In this document: one piece after another, positions 24,631-32,743 of the stretch
Layout: each line of letters opens with the position of its first letter
How positions within the stretch are numbered: the first letter of the stretch is position 1
NCBI GenBank assembly: GCA_040756155.1
Contig: JBFLZU010000042.1
Span: forward strand, 29,433-78,359
Origin: Nitrospirota bacterium
GTDB lineage: Bacteria; Nitrospirota; Thermodesulfovibrionia; JACRGW01; JBFLZU01
Direction of reading: 5' to 3'
Length of the DNA stretch: 48,927 bases
Position numbers and translations under genes: made by a program
The notes under the pieces: generated by a model
Databases searched by the model: none
Told to the model about the DNA's origin: nothing
The model's input: the letters and a program-made list of their open reading frames with translations, nothing else

Positions 24631-25608
24631 ATGCATCCAATAAAACTTATTAAAGAAAAACGTAAAACCCATGTTCTCAAGCCCCCTGCCTTCGGGTGTT
24701 TCAGGCGTCTGCCTGCTGTAAACATCACGAGGGGTTGTGCACATTCCTGTGTCTATTGTTATGCAAGAGGGTTTTCTGATGCACCTCCAAAAGGAAAGGT
24801 TCATCTGTACGAAAATCTCCCTGAGTTATTAGAAAGAGAACTTGAGAGAAAGGCAAAGAGGGGGAGATTCCCCGAATGGGTTACTTTCAGCACTGCGTCA
24901 GACGCATTTCAGGGAATCGATGAGGTTATGGATATAACATATAGCGCTATGAAAATGCTCCTCGAGAGAGGTATAGGCATATCATTTCTCACGAAGGGAG
25001 TTGTGCCAAGAGAGACGATAGATCTCCTCAGAAAATATCCCACAAAGGTCAAGGCAAGGATAGGCGTTGTCTCTTTCAGTGAGGATTACAGAAGGCTTTT
25101 TGAGCCATTCTCTGCACCTGTAATAAGGAGACTTGCTGTCCTCCATGAGCTCATAGAGGCAGGTATTGATGTATCTGTGAGGATTGACCCTATAATACCA
25201 AAAGTCTCAGGCTCTGAGGAATGGGCTGAACATCTGATAAAGAGATTAAAGGTAGCAGGTGTTAAAAATATCTCCATAAGTCATCTCGTGATGCGGTTAT
25301 CAATTATGAATCATCTTATGAAGGAACTTCCCGTAAAACTGGCAAGGGATTTGCTCAGGCTTTATGACGGTCAACCTTGGCAGAGGGTAATCACCTCTGC
25401 CAGAACGAGACTCCTACCAAAGGAGCTGAGATTGTCCCAATACAATATGATAAAAGATATCTCAAAGAGATATGGCGTAGAGTGTTACATCTGTGGATGC
25501 AAAAACCCTGATCTACCATGGGAATTCTGTAATCCATGGGTCGAGAAAGAGGTTAGCCCCCAGTTGTGTTTATTTGAAAGGGAATTACCATGCGTCTTGG
25601 AATCTTAG
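24631..25608 (+). CDS. Radical SAM protein, SplB-like
   Basis: A 325-residue radical SAM enzyme. The iron-sulfur ligand motif CAHSCVYC has cysteines at 36, 40 and 43. The context NITRGCAHSCVYCYAR and the later FSTASDAFQG and SVRIDPIIPK resemble the SplB / Rv2578c-like group of unknown function, related to spore photoproduct lyase. A C-terminal cysteine cluster (ECYICGCKNPDLPWEFC) may bind another cluster or zinc. It overlaps nadD by 19 bp. It is the first gene after the restriction island and starts a housekeeping run. Confidence 0.8.
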   Translation: MHPIKLIKEKRKTHVLKPPAFGCFRRLPAVNITRGCAHSCVYCYARGFSDAPPKGKVHLYENLPELLERELERKAKRGRFPEWVTFSTASDAFQGIDEVMDITYSAMKMLLERGIGISFLTKGVVPRETIDLLRKYPTKVKARIGVVSFSEDYRRLFEPFSAPVIRRLAVLHELIEAGIDVSVRIDPIIPKVSGSEEWAEHLIKRLKVAGVKNISISHLVMRLSIMNHLMKELPVKLARDLLRLYDGQPWQRVITSARTRLLPKELRLSQYNMIKDISKRYGVECYICGCKNPDLPWEFCNPWVEKEVSPQLCLFERELPCVLES

Positions 25609-26249
25609 GTGGAACTTTTAATCCGATACATTACGGTCATCTCAGACCTGCAGAGGAGATAAGGGAGAGGCTCGTGCTTGATAAGGTGCTTTTTATTCCC
25701 TCGGCGAGACCACCTCATAAAGGTAGTGTTCTTGTAAAGCCTGAGCACCGTTTGAGGATGGTAGAGATAGCAATAAAAGGAAATCCACACTTTGAGGTCT
25801 CTTCAGTCGAACTTGAGAGAAAGGAGAAATCATATACAGTAAAGACCCTTGAAGAACTGCTTGAAGAATATGGTAAAGAGATGGATTTTTTCTTTATCCT
25901 CGGTATAGATTCATTTCTCGAACTACCGACATGGATGGAACCCGAGAGGCTATTTACACTAACGAACTTTGTGATAACATCCAGACCTCCCCTGGAGTTT
26001 TATGCGCTCAAGGAATCGCCCTATCTCAAGGATATCAGTAAATCTCCACTGCGAGAGATTGACGAAGGGAAAATATTGAGTCATTCTATTAAACTCGGGA
26101 CAGGCAAGAGGGTATATATGGAAAGGGTATCGATGCTTGAAATATCCTCTACAGAGATAAGAAGATATATTAATGTCCGAAAAAGCATTAAATATCTCTT
26201 GCCAGAAGAGGTAGAGTTGTATATAATTGCAGAAAATCTCTATAAATAA
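25590..26249 (+). CDS. nadD: Nicotinate-nucleotide adenylyltransferase
   Basis: A 219-residue enzyme of NAD synthesis that joins nicotinate mononucleotide and ATP. The nucleotidyltransferase signature GGTFNPIHYGHL with HxxH (14 and 17) is at the N terminus, and ISSTEIRR near the C terminus is the second nucleotide-binding motif. Its ATG lies inside the end of the radical SAM gene. Linkage to rsfS downstream is a common bacterial arrangement. Confidence 0.95.
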   Translation: MRLGILGGTFNPIHYGHLRPAEEIRERLVLDKVLFIPSARPPHKGSVLVKPEHRLRMVEIAIKGNPHFEVSSVELERKEKSYTVKTLEELLEEYGKEMDFFFILGIDSFLELPTWMEPERLFTLTNFVITSRPPLEFYALKESPYLKDISKSPLREIDEGKILSHSIKLGTGKRVYMERVSMLEISSTEIRRYINVRKSIKYLLPEEVELYIIAENLYK

Positions 26250-26252
26250 GTT

Positions 26253-26308
26253 CAGTGATTTAGTGATACATGTTTCAAGAGTTAATTCATTATATTACTA
26301 ACTCACTG
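26253..26308. repeat. Imperfect hairpin between nadD and rsfS
   Basis: CAGTGATTTAGTGATA (26253-26268) pairs with 26293-26308 at 14 of 16 positions across a 24-nt loop. Its unit GTGAT recurs with near-heptamer spacing. It may be another member of the short-repeat population or a weak terminator/attenuator; no T-tract follows directly. Confidence 0.45.
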
Positions 26309-26334
26309 TAGTTTTCTGTTTTTCTGGAGGTTGG

Positions 26335-26715
26335 TTGGAAATAGACTCATTGGAAATAGACTCAAAAGATAAAGCGGTATTGTCAGCCACAGTTGCCGAG
26401 GGTAAGAAAGCAAAAGATGTAATAATACTTAATATACATGGACTTACCACGATTGCTGATTATTTCTTGATATGTTCTGGAGAAAGCACAAGGCAGGTAA
26501 AGGCGATTGCAGATGCAATTGAAGAGGCTCTTTCAAAGAAAAGGAGTTTTCCCTCTCATATAGAGGGACTTAAGGAGGCAAAGTGGGTTCTTATGGATTA
26601 TGGTGACCTTATAGTTCATATATTTGATCGTGAGACTCGTCATTATTATGAACTTGAAAGACTATGGGGGGATGCCTCTCTTGTAGAGATACAGGATACG
26701 AGGAAGAGAGGTTAA
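26335..26715 (+). CDS. rsfS: Ribosomal silencing factor
   Basis: About 126 residues of the RsfS/Iojap family, which binds ribosomal protein L14 and blocks subunit joining in starvation. Family motifs are GLTTIADYFLICSGESTRQVKAIA, EGLKEAKWVLMDYGDLIVHIF and RHYYELERLWGDA. The start is TTG at 26335 with GGAGG four bases before. A perfect 15-bp tandem duplication (26335-26349 and 26350-26364) gives two TTG starts and a duplicated EIDS at the N terminus, so the second TTG at 26350 could be the ancestral start. It follows nadD, as in many bacteria. Confidence 0.93.
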   Translation: MEIDSLEIDSKDKAVLSATVAEGKKAKDVIILNIHGLTTIADYFLICSGESTRQVKAIADAIEEALSKKRSFPSHIEGLKEAKWVLMDYGDLIVHIFDRETRHYYELERLWGDASLVEIQDTRKRG

Positions 26716-26719
26716 CACA

Positions 26720-28081
26720 ATGGCACGGTTTATATTCTTTCTTTTTATATTGGTGCTGGTTGTTATAGGGTATATGGCTAATATAAACAGAGATACCGTT
26801 GTTGTTAACCTTACACCAAAGTTATCTTATGAGATATCAACGATAGGTTTAATAGTGTCGTCTCTTGGACTTGGCGCTCTCCTTGTGGCAATCGTTTTTG
26901 CTGTCAGAGATACAAGGCGATATTTCCTCAATTTAAAAGCATCGAGGATCCAGAGACGGGAATCAAGAATACATGAGCTATATTCTAAAGGTACAGATTC
27001 TATGCTTGCAAGAAAATATTCAGAGGCAAAGACCTATTTCTCCAGAATACTCGAACAGGATCCACACCATGTAGAATCCCTCTTAAAGCTTGGTACCCTG
27101 TATTTAAAGGAAGGGAATCTTAAAGAGGCTATCCGTCTTCACCATAAGGCAAGGGATATTGCCAGAGAGAGTATAGAGACATTATTTGCAATTGAGGCGG
27201 ATTACGAAGATGCAAATCGCTGGGAGGATGCCATTGAAATCCTTAATGATATACTGAACCTCGATGATTGCAATATAACTGCACTTTATAAAATGAGGGA
27301 TATCTATCAGAGACTCGGCAGGTGGGAAGAGGCAAAAGATACTCAGCATAGAATTGTAAGGAGATGTAAACTTCCTGAGGACGAAAAGGAGACAGAATAT
27401 CGCCGACTTATAGGCTTTAAATACGAATTCGCAAGGTCACTGCTCGAAGGCGGAGATCGCGAAAAGGCAAAGAGGATATTCAAAGCGATATTAAGACTCG
27501 ATAAAGACTTCATTCCTGCATATTTAGGACTTAGTGAGATATATTTGCTGGATGGAGATGAATCAGATGCCATATCTCTCTGGGAAAGGGCATATGAACA
27601 GACAGCTTCAACAGTAATCCTGCTGAGGATTGAGGACCATTATCTCAATATGGAAGAACCTGAGAAGATAATTGAATTTTACAGGCGCGCACTCTTAAAG
27701 GATGCAAAGAACCTTATCCTAAACTTCTTTCTTGGCAAGCTATATTACAGATTAGAGATGATAGATGATGCAGAAGAGATACTTTCTTCGATAGAGGCTG
27801 ATATCCCTGAATTGCACAAACTTTTAGGAAACATCTACCTGAGGCGCGGTATGCCAGAGATGGCGGTAAATTCATTTAAATCTGCCTTAAGATTCAAGAA
27901 GCTTGTGGTTGTGCCATATACATGTTCAAATTGTGGTTATCAATCAGTAAACTGGTCGGGAAGGTGTCCTAATTGTGGCAGATGGAATACCTTTGAGATT
28001 ACTCTTTCGCCACAAAAACCACAAACGGGGTACCCCAAAAAATCAAATGATTTTTTGGGGGCCTCAATCTATAAGTCATGA
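26720..28081 (+). CDS. LapA/LapB-like membrane-anchored TPR protein
   Basis: A 453-residue protein. Two N-terminal hydrophobic segments (about 4-20 and 41-62) form a LapA-like membrane hairpin. A cytoplasmic run of TPR units follows (SEAKTYFSRILEQDPHHVESLLKLG, then further repeats to about 395). The C terminus has a rubredoxin-like zinc ribbon with CSNCGYQ and CPNCGRW. This is the LapB layout; LapB controls lipopolysaccharide synthesis through LpxC turnover, but with the LapA-like part fused and no LPS genes nearby the role is inferred. The last 15 residues are encoded by a palindromic repeat (28027-28060). It overlaps gpmI by ATGA. Confidence 0.8.
   Translation: MARFIFFLFILVLVVIGYMANINRDTVVVNLTPKLSYEISTIGLIVSSLGLGALLVAIVFAVRDTRRYFLNLKASRIQRRESRIHELYSKGTDSMLARKYSEAKTYFSRILEQDPHHVESLLKLGTLYLKEGNLKEAIRLHHKARDIARESIETLFAIEADYEDANRWEDAIEILNDILNLDDCNITALYKMRDIYQRLGRWEEAKDTQHRIVRRCKLPEDEKETEYRRLIGFKYEFARSLLEGGDREKAKRIFKAILRLDKDFIPAYLGLSEIYLLDGDESDAISLWERAYEQTASTVILLRIEDHYLNMEEPEKIIEFYRRALLKDAKNLILNFFLGKLYYRLEMIDDAEEILSSIEADIPELHKLLGNIYLRRGMPEMAVNSFKSALRFKKLVVVPYTCSNCGYQSVNWSGRCPNCGRWNTFEITLSPQKPQTGYPKKSNDFLGASIYKS
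28027..28060. repeat. Palindromic repeat, first copy
   Basis: GGGGTACCCC (28027-28036) overlaps a perfect 13-bp inverted repeat (28033-28045 and 28048-28060) built of CCCC, A-tract and TCA. A near copy in the opposite orientation lies at 46298-46332. Here it encodes the tail of the LapB-like protein just before the gpmI start. Confidence 0.75.
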
Positions 28082-29622
28082 CCTACAGACCTGTCATCCT
28101 TGTTGTCCTTGACGGCTGGGGTAATAACACAAAAATCGAAGGGAATGCAATCGCGCTATCAAATATTCCCTTCTATAATTCAATCCTGAAGTACCCTGTA
28201 TCTGAGCTTGACGCATCTGGAGAGGCTGTAGGATTGCCAGAAGGTCAGATGGGGAACTCAGAAGTAGGTCACCTCAATCTCGGTGCAGGAAGAATTGTGT
28301 ATCAAGACTACACGAGGATAAACAGGGCTATAAAAAATAGAGATTTTTTTAATAATGAAGCTCTGCTTTCAGCGATGAGGACATCAAAAGATAATGGTTC
28401 TGCTCTTCACCTTATGGGGCTTCTCTCAGATGGTGGGGTGCACAGCCATATAGACCATCTGATAGCTCTCCTTGATATGGCAAAGGAGAATAGTCTCTCT
28501 AAGGTATTTGTTCATGCCTTCCTTGATGGAAGAGATACACCGCCATCGAGCGCCTTATCTTTTATCAAAAAGCTCCTCGAACATATGGCAGATGGACGGA
28601 CAGGGGAAATTGGAACAATCATGGGACGGTATTATGCTATGGATAGAGATAAAAGATGGGAAAGGGTTAAAATGGCTTATGATGCAATAGTGCTCGGAGA
28701 AGGAAGGATACGTCGTTTTGAGGATGAGGCAATCGAGTATGGCTACTCACATGGAGAGACGGACGAGTTTATTTTTCCCTCTGTAATCACTACAACGGAT
28801 GGTAAACCAAGAGGAATAATATCAGATGGTGATGCGGTAATATTCTTCAATTTCAGGGCAGACAGAGCAAGAGAACTTACGAGGGCACTGACCGAAAAGG
28901 AGTTCGATGGATTTCAGAGGGGTAATATCCCGAATCTTAGCAGATTTGTAACAATGACCTCATACGATGAGAGATTTACGCATCCTGTAGCGTTCCCTCC
29001 AGAGGTGTTATCGAGTATATTTGCTGAGGTCATAAGCAGACATGGACTGAAGCAATTGAGGATCGCAGAGACAGAAAAGTATGCCCATGTTACCTATTTC
29101 TTTAATGGCGGTGAAGAGGTTTCTTTTGAGGGAGAAGACAGATGTCTTATACCCTCTCCGAGGAATGTGTCGACTTATGATAAAAAACCTGAGATGAGTG
29201 CATTAGAGGTCACAGATGAAGTGGTAAAACGGATAGAATCAAGGCAGTATGATTTTATCTTACTTAATTATGCCAATCCTGATATGGTAGGGCACACAGG
29301 CTCACTACAGGCAGCAATAGCAGCATGTGAGGCAATAGATAAGTGTTTACAAAGGGTAGTTACTGCGGTAGAAAATATTGGGGGGATTGCAATAATTACA
29401 TCCGATCATGGAAACTGCGAGGAAATGATTGATAAAATAACCGGTGAACCCCATACCGCACATACCACAAATCCTGTGCCATTCATCCTGCTTAAAAAGG
29501 GGGTGCGATTGAGGGGAAAGGGCATCTTAGCAGATGTTGCACCTACTATACTTGAGATTATGGGGCTTGATAAACCATTAGAGATGAGTGGGGAATCTCT
29601 GATAATGAGGATTAAGGGGTAA
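28078..29622 (+). CDS. gpmI: 2,3-bisphosphoglycerate-independent phosphoglycerate mutase
   Basis: A 514-residue manganese enzyme of the alkaline-phosphatase superfamily that interconverts 3- and 2-phosphoglycerate. It starts PVILVVLDGWG, carries the catalytic Ser61 in QMGNSEVGHLNLGAG, and further metal-ligand segments HSHIDH, DGRDTPP, MGRYYAMDRD, FNFRADRARE, NYANPDMVGHTG and SDHGNCEEM. The length is normal. Its ATG overlaps the TPR gene stop. Its final codons and stop lie in 7-bp repeat units (29609-29636). Confidence 0.97.
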   Translation: MTYRPVILVVLDGWGNNTKIEGNAIALSNIPFYNSILKYPVSELDASGEAVGLPEGQMGNSEVGHLNLGAGRIVYQDYTRINRAIKNRDFFNNEALLSAMRTSKDNGSALHLMGLLSDGGVHSHIDHLIALLDMAKENSLSKVFVHAFLDGRDTPPSSALSFIKKLLEHMADGRTGEIGTIMGRYYAMDRDKRWERVKMAYDAIVLGEGRIRRFEDEAIEYGYSHGETDEFIFPSVITTTDGKPRGIISDGDAVIFFNFRADRARELTRALTEKEFDGFQRGNIPNLSRFVTMTSYDERFTHPVAFPPEVLSSIFAEVISRHGLKQLRIAETEKYAHVTYFFNGGEEVSFEGEDRCLIPSPRNVSTYDKKPEMSALEVTDEVVKRIESRQYDFILLNYANPDMVGHTGSLQAAIAACEAIDKCLQRVVTAVENIGGIAIITSDHGNCEEMIDKITGEPHTAHTTNPVPFILLKKGVRLRGKGILADVAPTILEIMGLDKPLEMSGESLIMRIKG

Positions 29623-29636
29623 GGATTAAGCGGCAA
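29609..29636. repeat. Heptanucleotide array across the gpmI stop
   Basis: Units GGATTAA (29609-29615), GGGGTAA (29616-29622, containing the stop), GGATTAA (29623-29629) and GCGGCAA (29630-29636). The same GGATTAA unit spans the murA stop. Confidence 0.8.
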
Positions 29637-29638
29637 GG

Positions 29639-30388
29639 ATGGGAGGATTAAAGATTTTTTATAGGATGCTTGATTTCCTATATCCAAGGTATTGTTCTCT
29701 CTGTGGCAGATCTATGAAAGATACTCAAGGTTTATGCAAAGAATGTCTGGACTCCATAAAGGTGTTTTCACCACCGACATGCCCTCGCTGCGGGATACCA
29801 TTTTCATCAAAGGAGACGCTGAGTAAGAGTCCACAACATATCTGTGGTGAATGCAGGGTTTCTCCACCACCCTTTGATATCGCTTATTCTGTTGGTCCAT
29901 ACGAAGGAACTATGGCAGAGGCGATCCATAAGTTCAAATATAGTAAAAAAAGAAGCCTTGGCAGTATCCTTGGTGGATTATTATATGAATATCTGAGCAG
30001 TTCTCCTTTCTCTTCACTTTTCACTTTTCACTCTTCACTGTTATTAGTCCCTGTGCCACTTCACCCAGAAAGATTGAGGGAAAGAGAGTTCAATCAATCC
30101 ACACTCCTGGCAAAGGAGTTAAGCAAAGGACTCTCAATACCTATGATGATAGATAATCTCTTCAGGATTCGCAATACAAGAGCACAGATAGGACTTGAAG
30201 TAGATGAAAGAAAAAGGAATATGAAGGGTGCCTTTTCTTTAAAGAAACCTCTTTCAGTGGAAGGGAAGACAGTTCTGCTTATTGATGATGTCTATACAAC
30301 AGGTTCAACCATTAAAGAATGCACAAGAGTATTAAAAAGGGCAGGTGCAGAAAGCGTGTATGCAGTTACGCTTGCAAGGACAGTATAA
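29639..30388 (+). CDS. comF: ComF family phosphoribosyltransferase-like protein
   Basis: A 249-residue protein. The N-terminal zinc ribbon has CSLCGR, CKEC, CPRCG and CGEC pairs; the C-terminal domain is phosphoribosyltransferase-like with the PRPP-loop VLLIDDVYTTGSTIKEC. ComF proteins act in DNA uptake for transformation, or an unknown housekeeping role in many species. Residues about 121-136 (SSSPFSSLFTFHSSLLL region) are encoded by a heptanucleotide array (30010-30037), between the helical part and the VPVPLHPERLREREFNQ segment, so it is a linker insertion. The start could be ATG 29639 or the in-frame ATG 29666. Confidence 0.9.
   Translation: MGGLKIFYRMLDFLYPRYCSLCGRSMKDTQGLCKECLDSIKVFSPPTCPRCGIPFSSKETLSKSPQHICGECRVSPPPFDIAYSVGPYEGTMAEAIHKFKYSKKRSLGSILGGLLYEYLSSSPFSSLFTFHSSLLLVPVPLHPERLREREFNQSTLLAKELSKGLSIPMMIDNLFRIRNTRAQIGLEVDERKRNMKGAFSLKKPLSVEGKTVLLIDDVYTTGSTIKECTRVLKRAGAESVYAVTLARTV
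30010..30037. repeat. Heptanucleotide array inside comF
   Basis: Four units in phase: CTCTTCA, CTTTTCA, CTTTTCA, CTCTTCA, encoding a Ser/Phe/Leu-rich stretch. In the comF-nfnA spacer a different unit, AGTGCTG, occurs twice (30396-30409). Confidence 0.8.
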
Positions 30389-30432
30389 CCGAATTAGTGC
30401 TGAGTGCTGAAGGGATGAAGTATGGAGGTACA

Positions 30433-31275
30433 ATGTTTAAGATCTTAAAGAAGGAAGAGTTATCAGATGCAGTAACCTTATTTGAGATTGATGCGAAAGA
30501 TATTGCAAAGAAGTCTAAGCCAGGCAATTTTTTAATCCTTAGAATCCATGAAGAAGGAGAGAGGATACCTTTAACTATTGCTGATTTCGATAGGGACAGA
30601 GGAACCTTAACTACCGTCTTTCAGAAGGTTGGTAAGACAACCTATCACCTGGGGACATTAAATGAAGGTGATTTTATATCTGATGTCATTGGCCCACTCG
30701 GCTTGCCTTCCCATATAGAAAATTTCGGGAAAGTCGTCTGTGTAGGTGGAGGGGTCGGGATTGCACCTATATATCCAATAACAAGAGGATTGAAAGAGGC
30801 TGGCAACAAAATTTTTTCAATTATAGGTGTAAGGACAAAAAATCTCCTTTTCTGGGAAGAAAAGATGCGAAATGTATCAGATGAATTAATTGTCACGACA
30901 GATGATGGCTCTTATGGCAGGAAGGGAGTTGTAACTGTTCCTCTCGATGAGACCCTGAACAAAGATAAAGTAGATTTAGTAGTTGCTATCGGTCCTGCTA
31001 TTATGATGAAGTTCGTATGTAAGACAACAGAAAAATACAATGTAAAAACAATAGTTAGTTTAAATTCAATCATGGTTGATGGAACAGGAATGTGTGGTGC
31101 TTGTAGGATAGAGGTGGGGGGAGAGACAAAGTTCGCTTGTGTTGATGGTCCTGAATTTGATGGTCACAAGGTTGATTTTGATTTGCTTATGAAAAGACAG
31201 CAGATGTATCTTGATGAAGAAAGGATAGCCATGGAAAGGCATATGGAAAGGTATAGAGAAAAAGTAGGGATTTAA
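30433..31275 (+). CDS. nfnA: NfnA-type ferredoxin:NADP oxidoreductase subunit
   Basis: A 280-residue FAD/NAD(P)-binding protein with a C-terminal 2Fe-2S site (DGTGMCGACRIEVGG, then KFACVDGPEFDGH). The N-terminal half is a flavodoxin-reductase beta barrel (PLTIADFDRDRG) and the middle is a nucleotide-binding domain (VVCVGGGVGIAPIYP). This is the small subunit of NfnAB, which couples NADH and ferredoxin to NADP reduction; the same pair is also called sulfide dehydrogenase or SudBA. The start is ATG 30433, with TGGAGGT four bases before it; the frame is open further upstream but that part is not family-like. The large subunit follows after one base. Confidence 0.9.
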   Translation: MFKILKKEELSDAVTLFEIDAKDIAKKSKPGNFLILRIHEEGERIPLTIADFDRDRGTLTTVFQKVGKTTYHLGTLNEGDFISDVIGPLGLPSHIENFGKVVCVGGGVGIAPIYPITRGLKEAGNKIFSIIGVRTKNLLFWEEKMRNVSDELIVTTDDGSYGRKGVVTVPLDETLNKDKVDLVVAIGPAIMMKFVCKTTEKYNVKTIVSLNSIMVDGTGMCGACRIEVGGETKFACVDGPEFDGHKVDFDLLMKRQQMYLDEERIAMERHMERYREKVGI

Positions 31276-31276
31276 T

Positions 31277-32743
31277 ATGGAAGAGAAGAAAGAGGAGAAA
31301 AAACCAAAAAATAGAGTAAATATGAGAGAGCAAGACTCTCTTATAAGAGTCAGGAATTTTGATGAGGTTCCTTATGGATATTCTCCTGAAGAGGCAGTCG
31401 AGGAGGCAGTCAGATGTTTACAATGCAAGAGACCTGCCTGTAAAGATGGCTGCCCTGTGGAGGTGGATATACCTGGATTTATAACTCTGATTAAAGAGGG
31501 GGAATTCTTAGAGGCATGCTATAAGGTTAAGGAAAAAAATGCATTGCCTGCCGTCTGTGGAAGGGTCTGCCCTCAGGAGATTCAATGTGAGACTTTATGT
31601 ATTGTAGGGAAAAAGGGTGAGCCTGTTGCAATTGGGAATCTGGAAAGATTTGTTGCCGATTACGAGGCAGAGAAAGGCGAGATTAAGATTCCTGAGAGAC
31701 CAAAGACTACCGGTAGAAAAGTAGCCATAATAGGTTCAGGACCTGGTGGTTTAACCTGTGCAGCTGACCTTGCAAAGTCTGGGCATGAGGTTACCATATT
31801 TGAGGCGTTACACAAACCAGGTGGGGTATTAATCTATGGCATACCAGAATTCAGACTTCCAAAGGTAATCGTGGAAAGGGAGGTTGAATATATAAAAAAG
31901 TTAGGGGTTGAAATCGTACTTGATGCAGTGATTGGAAAACTCTATACGGTTGATGAGTTATTAAATGATCAACGGTACGATGCCTGTTTTGTTTGTATAG
32001 GCGCGGGTTTGCCTATATTTCTGGGAATACCAGGGGAAAATCTAAATGGTGTTTACTCTGCAAATGAATTTTTAACAAGGGCTAATCTCATGAAGGCATA
32101 TTTCTTTCCTGAATATGATACTCCGATAAAAAGAGGCAAGAAAGCTGCTGTATTTGGCGGTGGAAATGTAGCTATGGATGCAGCAAGAGTAGCCTTAAGA
32201 CTTGGTGCAGAAAAAGTCTATCTTGTATACAGGCGTTCTGAAGCTGAGATGCCAGCAAGGAAGGCAGAAATCCATCATGCACATGAGGAAGGAATAGAAT
32301 TTGTACTCTTAACAAATCCTATAAGATTTATTGATGATGGTAAAGGAAATGTCTGTGGGGTTGAATGCATAAGAATGGAGCTGGGGGAACCTGATGAATC
32401 AGGCAGGAGAAGACCCATTCCTATAAAGGGCAGTGAATTTCAGATTGAAATAGATGTAGCAATACCTGCAATCGGGACAAGGGCAAATCCGCTATTAACG
32501 AAAACTATGCCGGATTTAAAATTGAACAAGAGGGGTTATATTATAGCCGAAGAGGCGACAGGCATGACCTCTAAAAGAGGCGTCTTTGCGGGTGGAGATA
32601 TAGTTACAGGCGCTGCAACAGTTATCCTGGCTATGGGAGCAGGGAGAAAAGCAGCAAATGCGATTAATGAGTATTTTAAATGGAAATACTGGGACACCAG
32701 TAATTTTACAAGAATGGAGAAAATCTTTTATGCAACACTCTGA
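31277..32743 (+). CDS. nfnB: NfnB-type / glutamate-synthase small-subunit-like oxidoreductase
   Basis: A 488-residue FAD- and NAD(P)-binding iron-sulfur protein. The N-terminal cysteine-rich domain (CLQCKRPACKDGCPVEV, then CGRVCPQEIQCETLC) binds 4Fe-4S clusters. Two Rossmann motifs follow, AIIGSGPGGLTCA (FAD) and AVFGGGNVAMDAARVA (NADPH). Adjacency to the NfnA-type subunit makes NfnB more likely than a lone GltD-like protein. It would carry out electron bifurcation in the cytoplasm, which fits an anaerobic lifestyle. It overlaps dnaE by 14 bp. Confidence 0.9.
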   Translation: MEEKKEEKKPKNRVNMREQDSLIRVRNFDEVPYGYSPEEAVEEAVRCLQCKRPACKDGCPVEVDIPGFITLIKEGEFLEACYKVKEKNALPAVCGRVCPQEIQCETLCIVGKKGEPVAIGNLERFVADYEAEKGEIKIPERPKTTGRKVAIIGSGPGGLTCAADLAKSGHEVTIFEALHKPGGVLIYGIPEFRLPKVIVEREVEYIKKLGVEIVLDAVIGKLYTVDELLNDQRYDACFVCIGAGLPIFLGIPGENLNGVYSANEFLTRANLMKAYFFPEYDTPIKRGKKAAVFGGGNVAMDAARVALRLGAEKVYLVYRRSEAEMPARKAEIHHAHEEGIEFVLLTNPIRFIDDGKGNVCGVECIRMELGEPDESGRRRPIPIKGSEFQIEIDVAIPAIGTRANPLLTKTMPDLKLNKRGYIIAEEATGMTSKRGVFAGGDIVTGAATVILAMGAGRKAANAINEYFKWKYWDTSNFTRMEKIFYATL

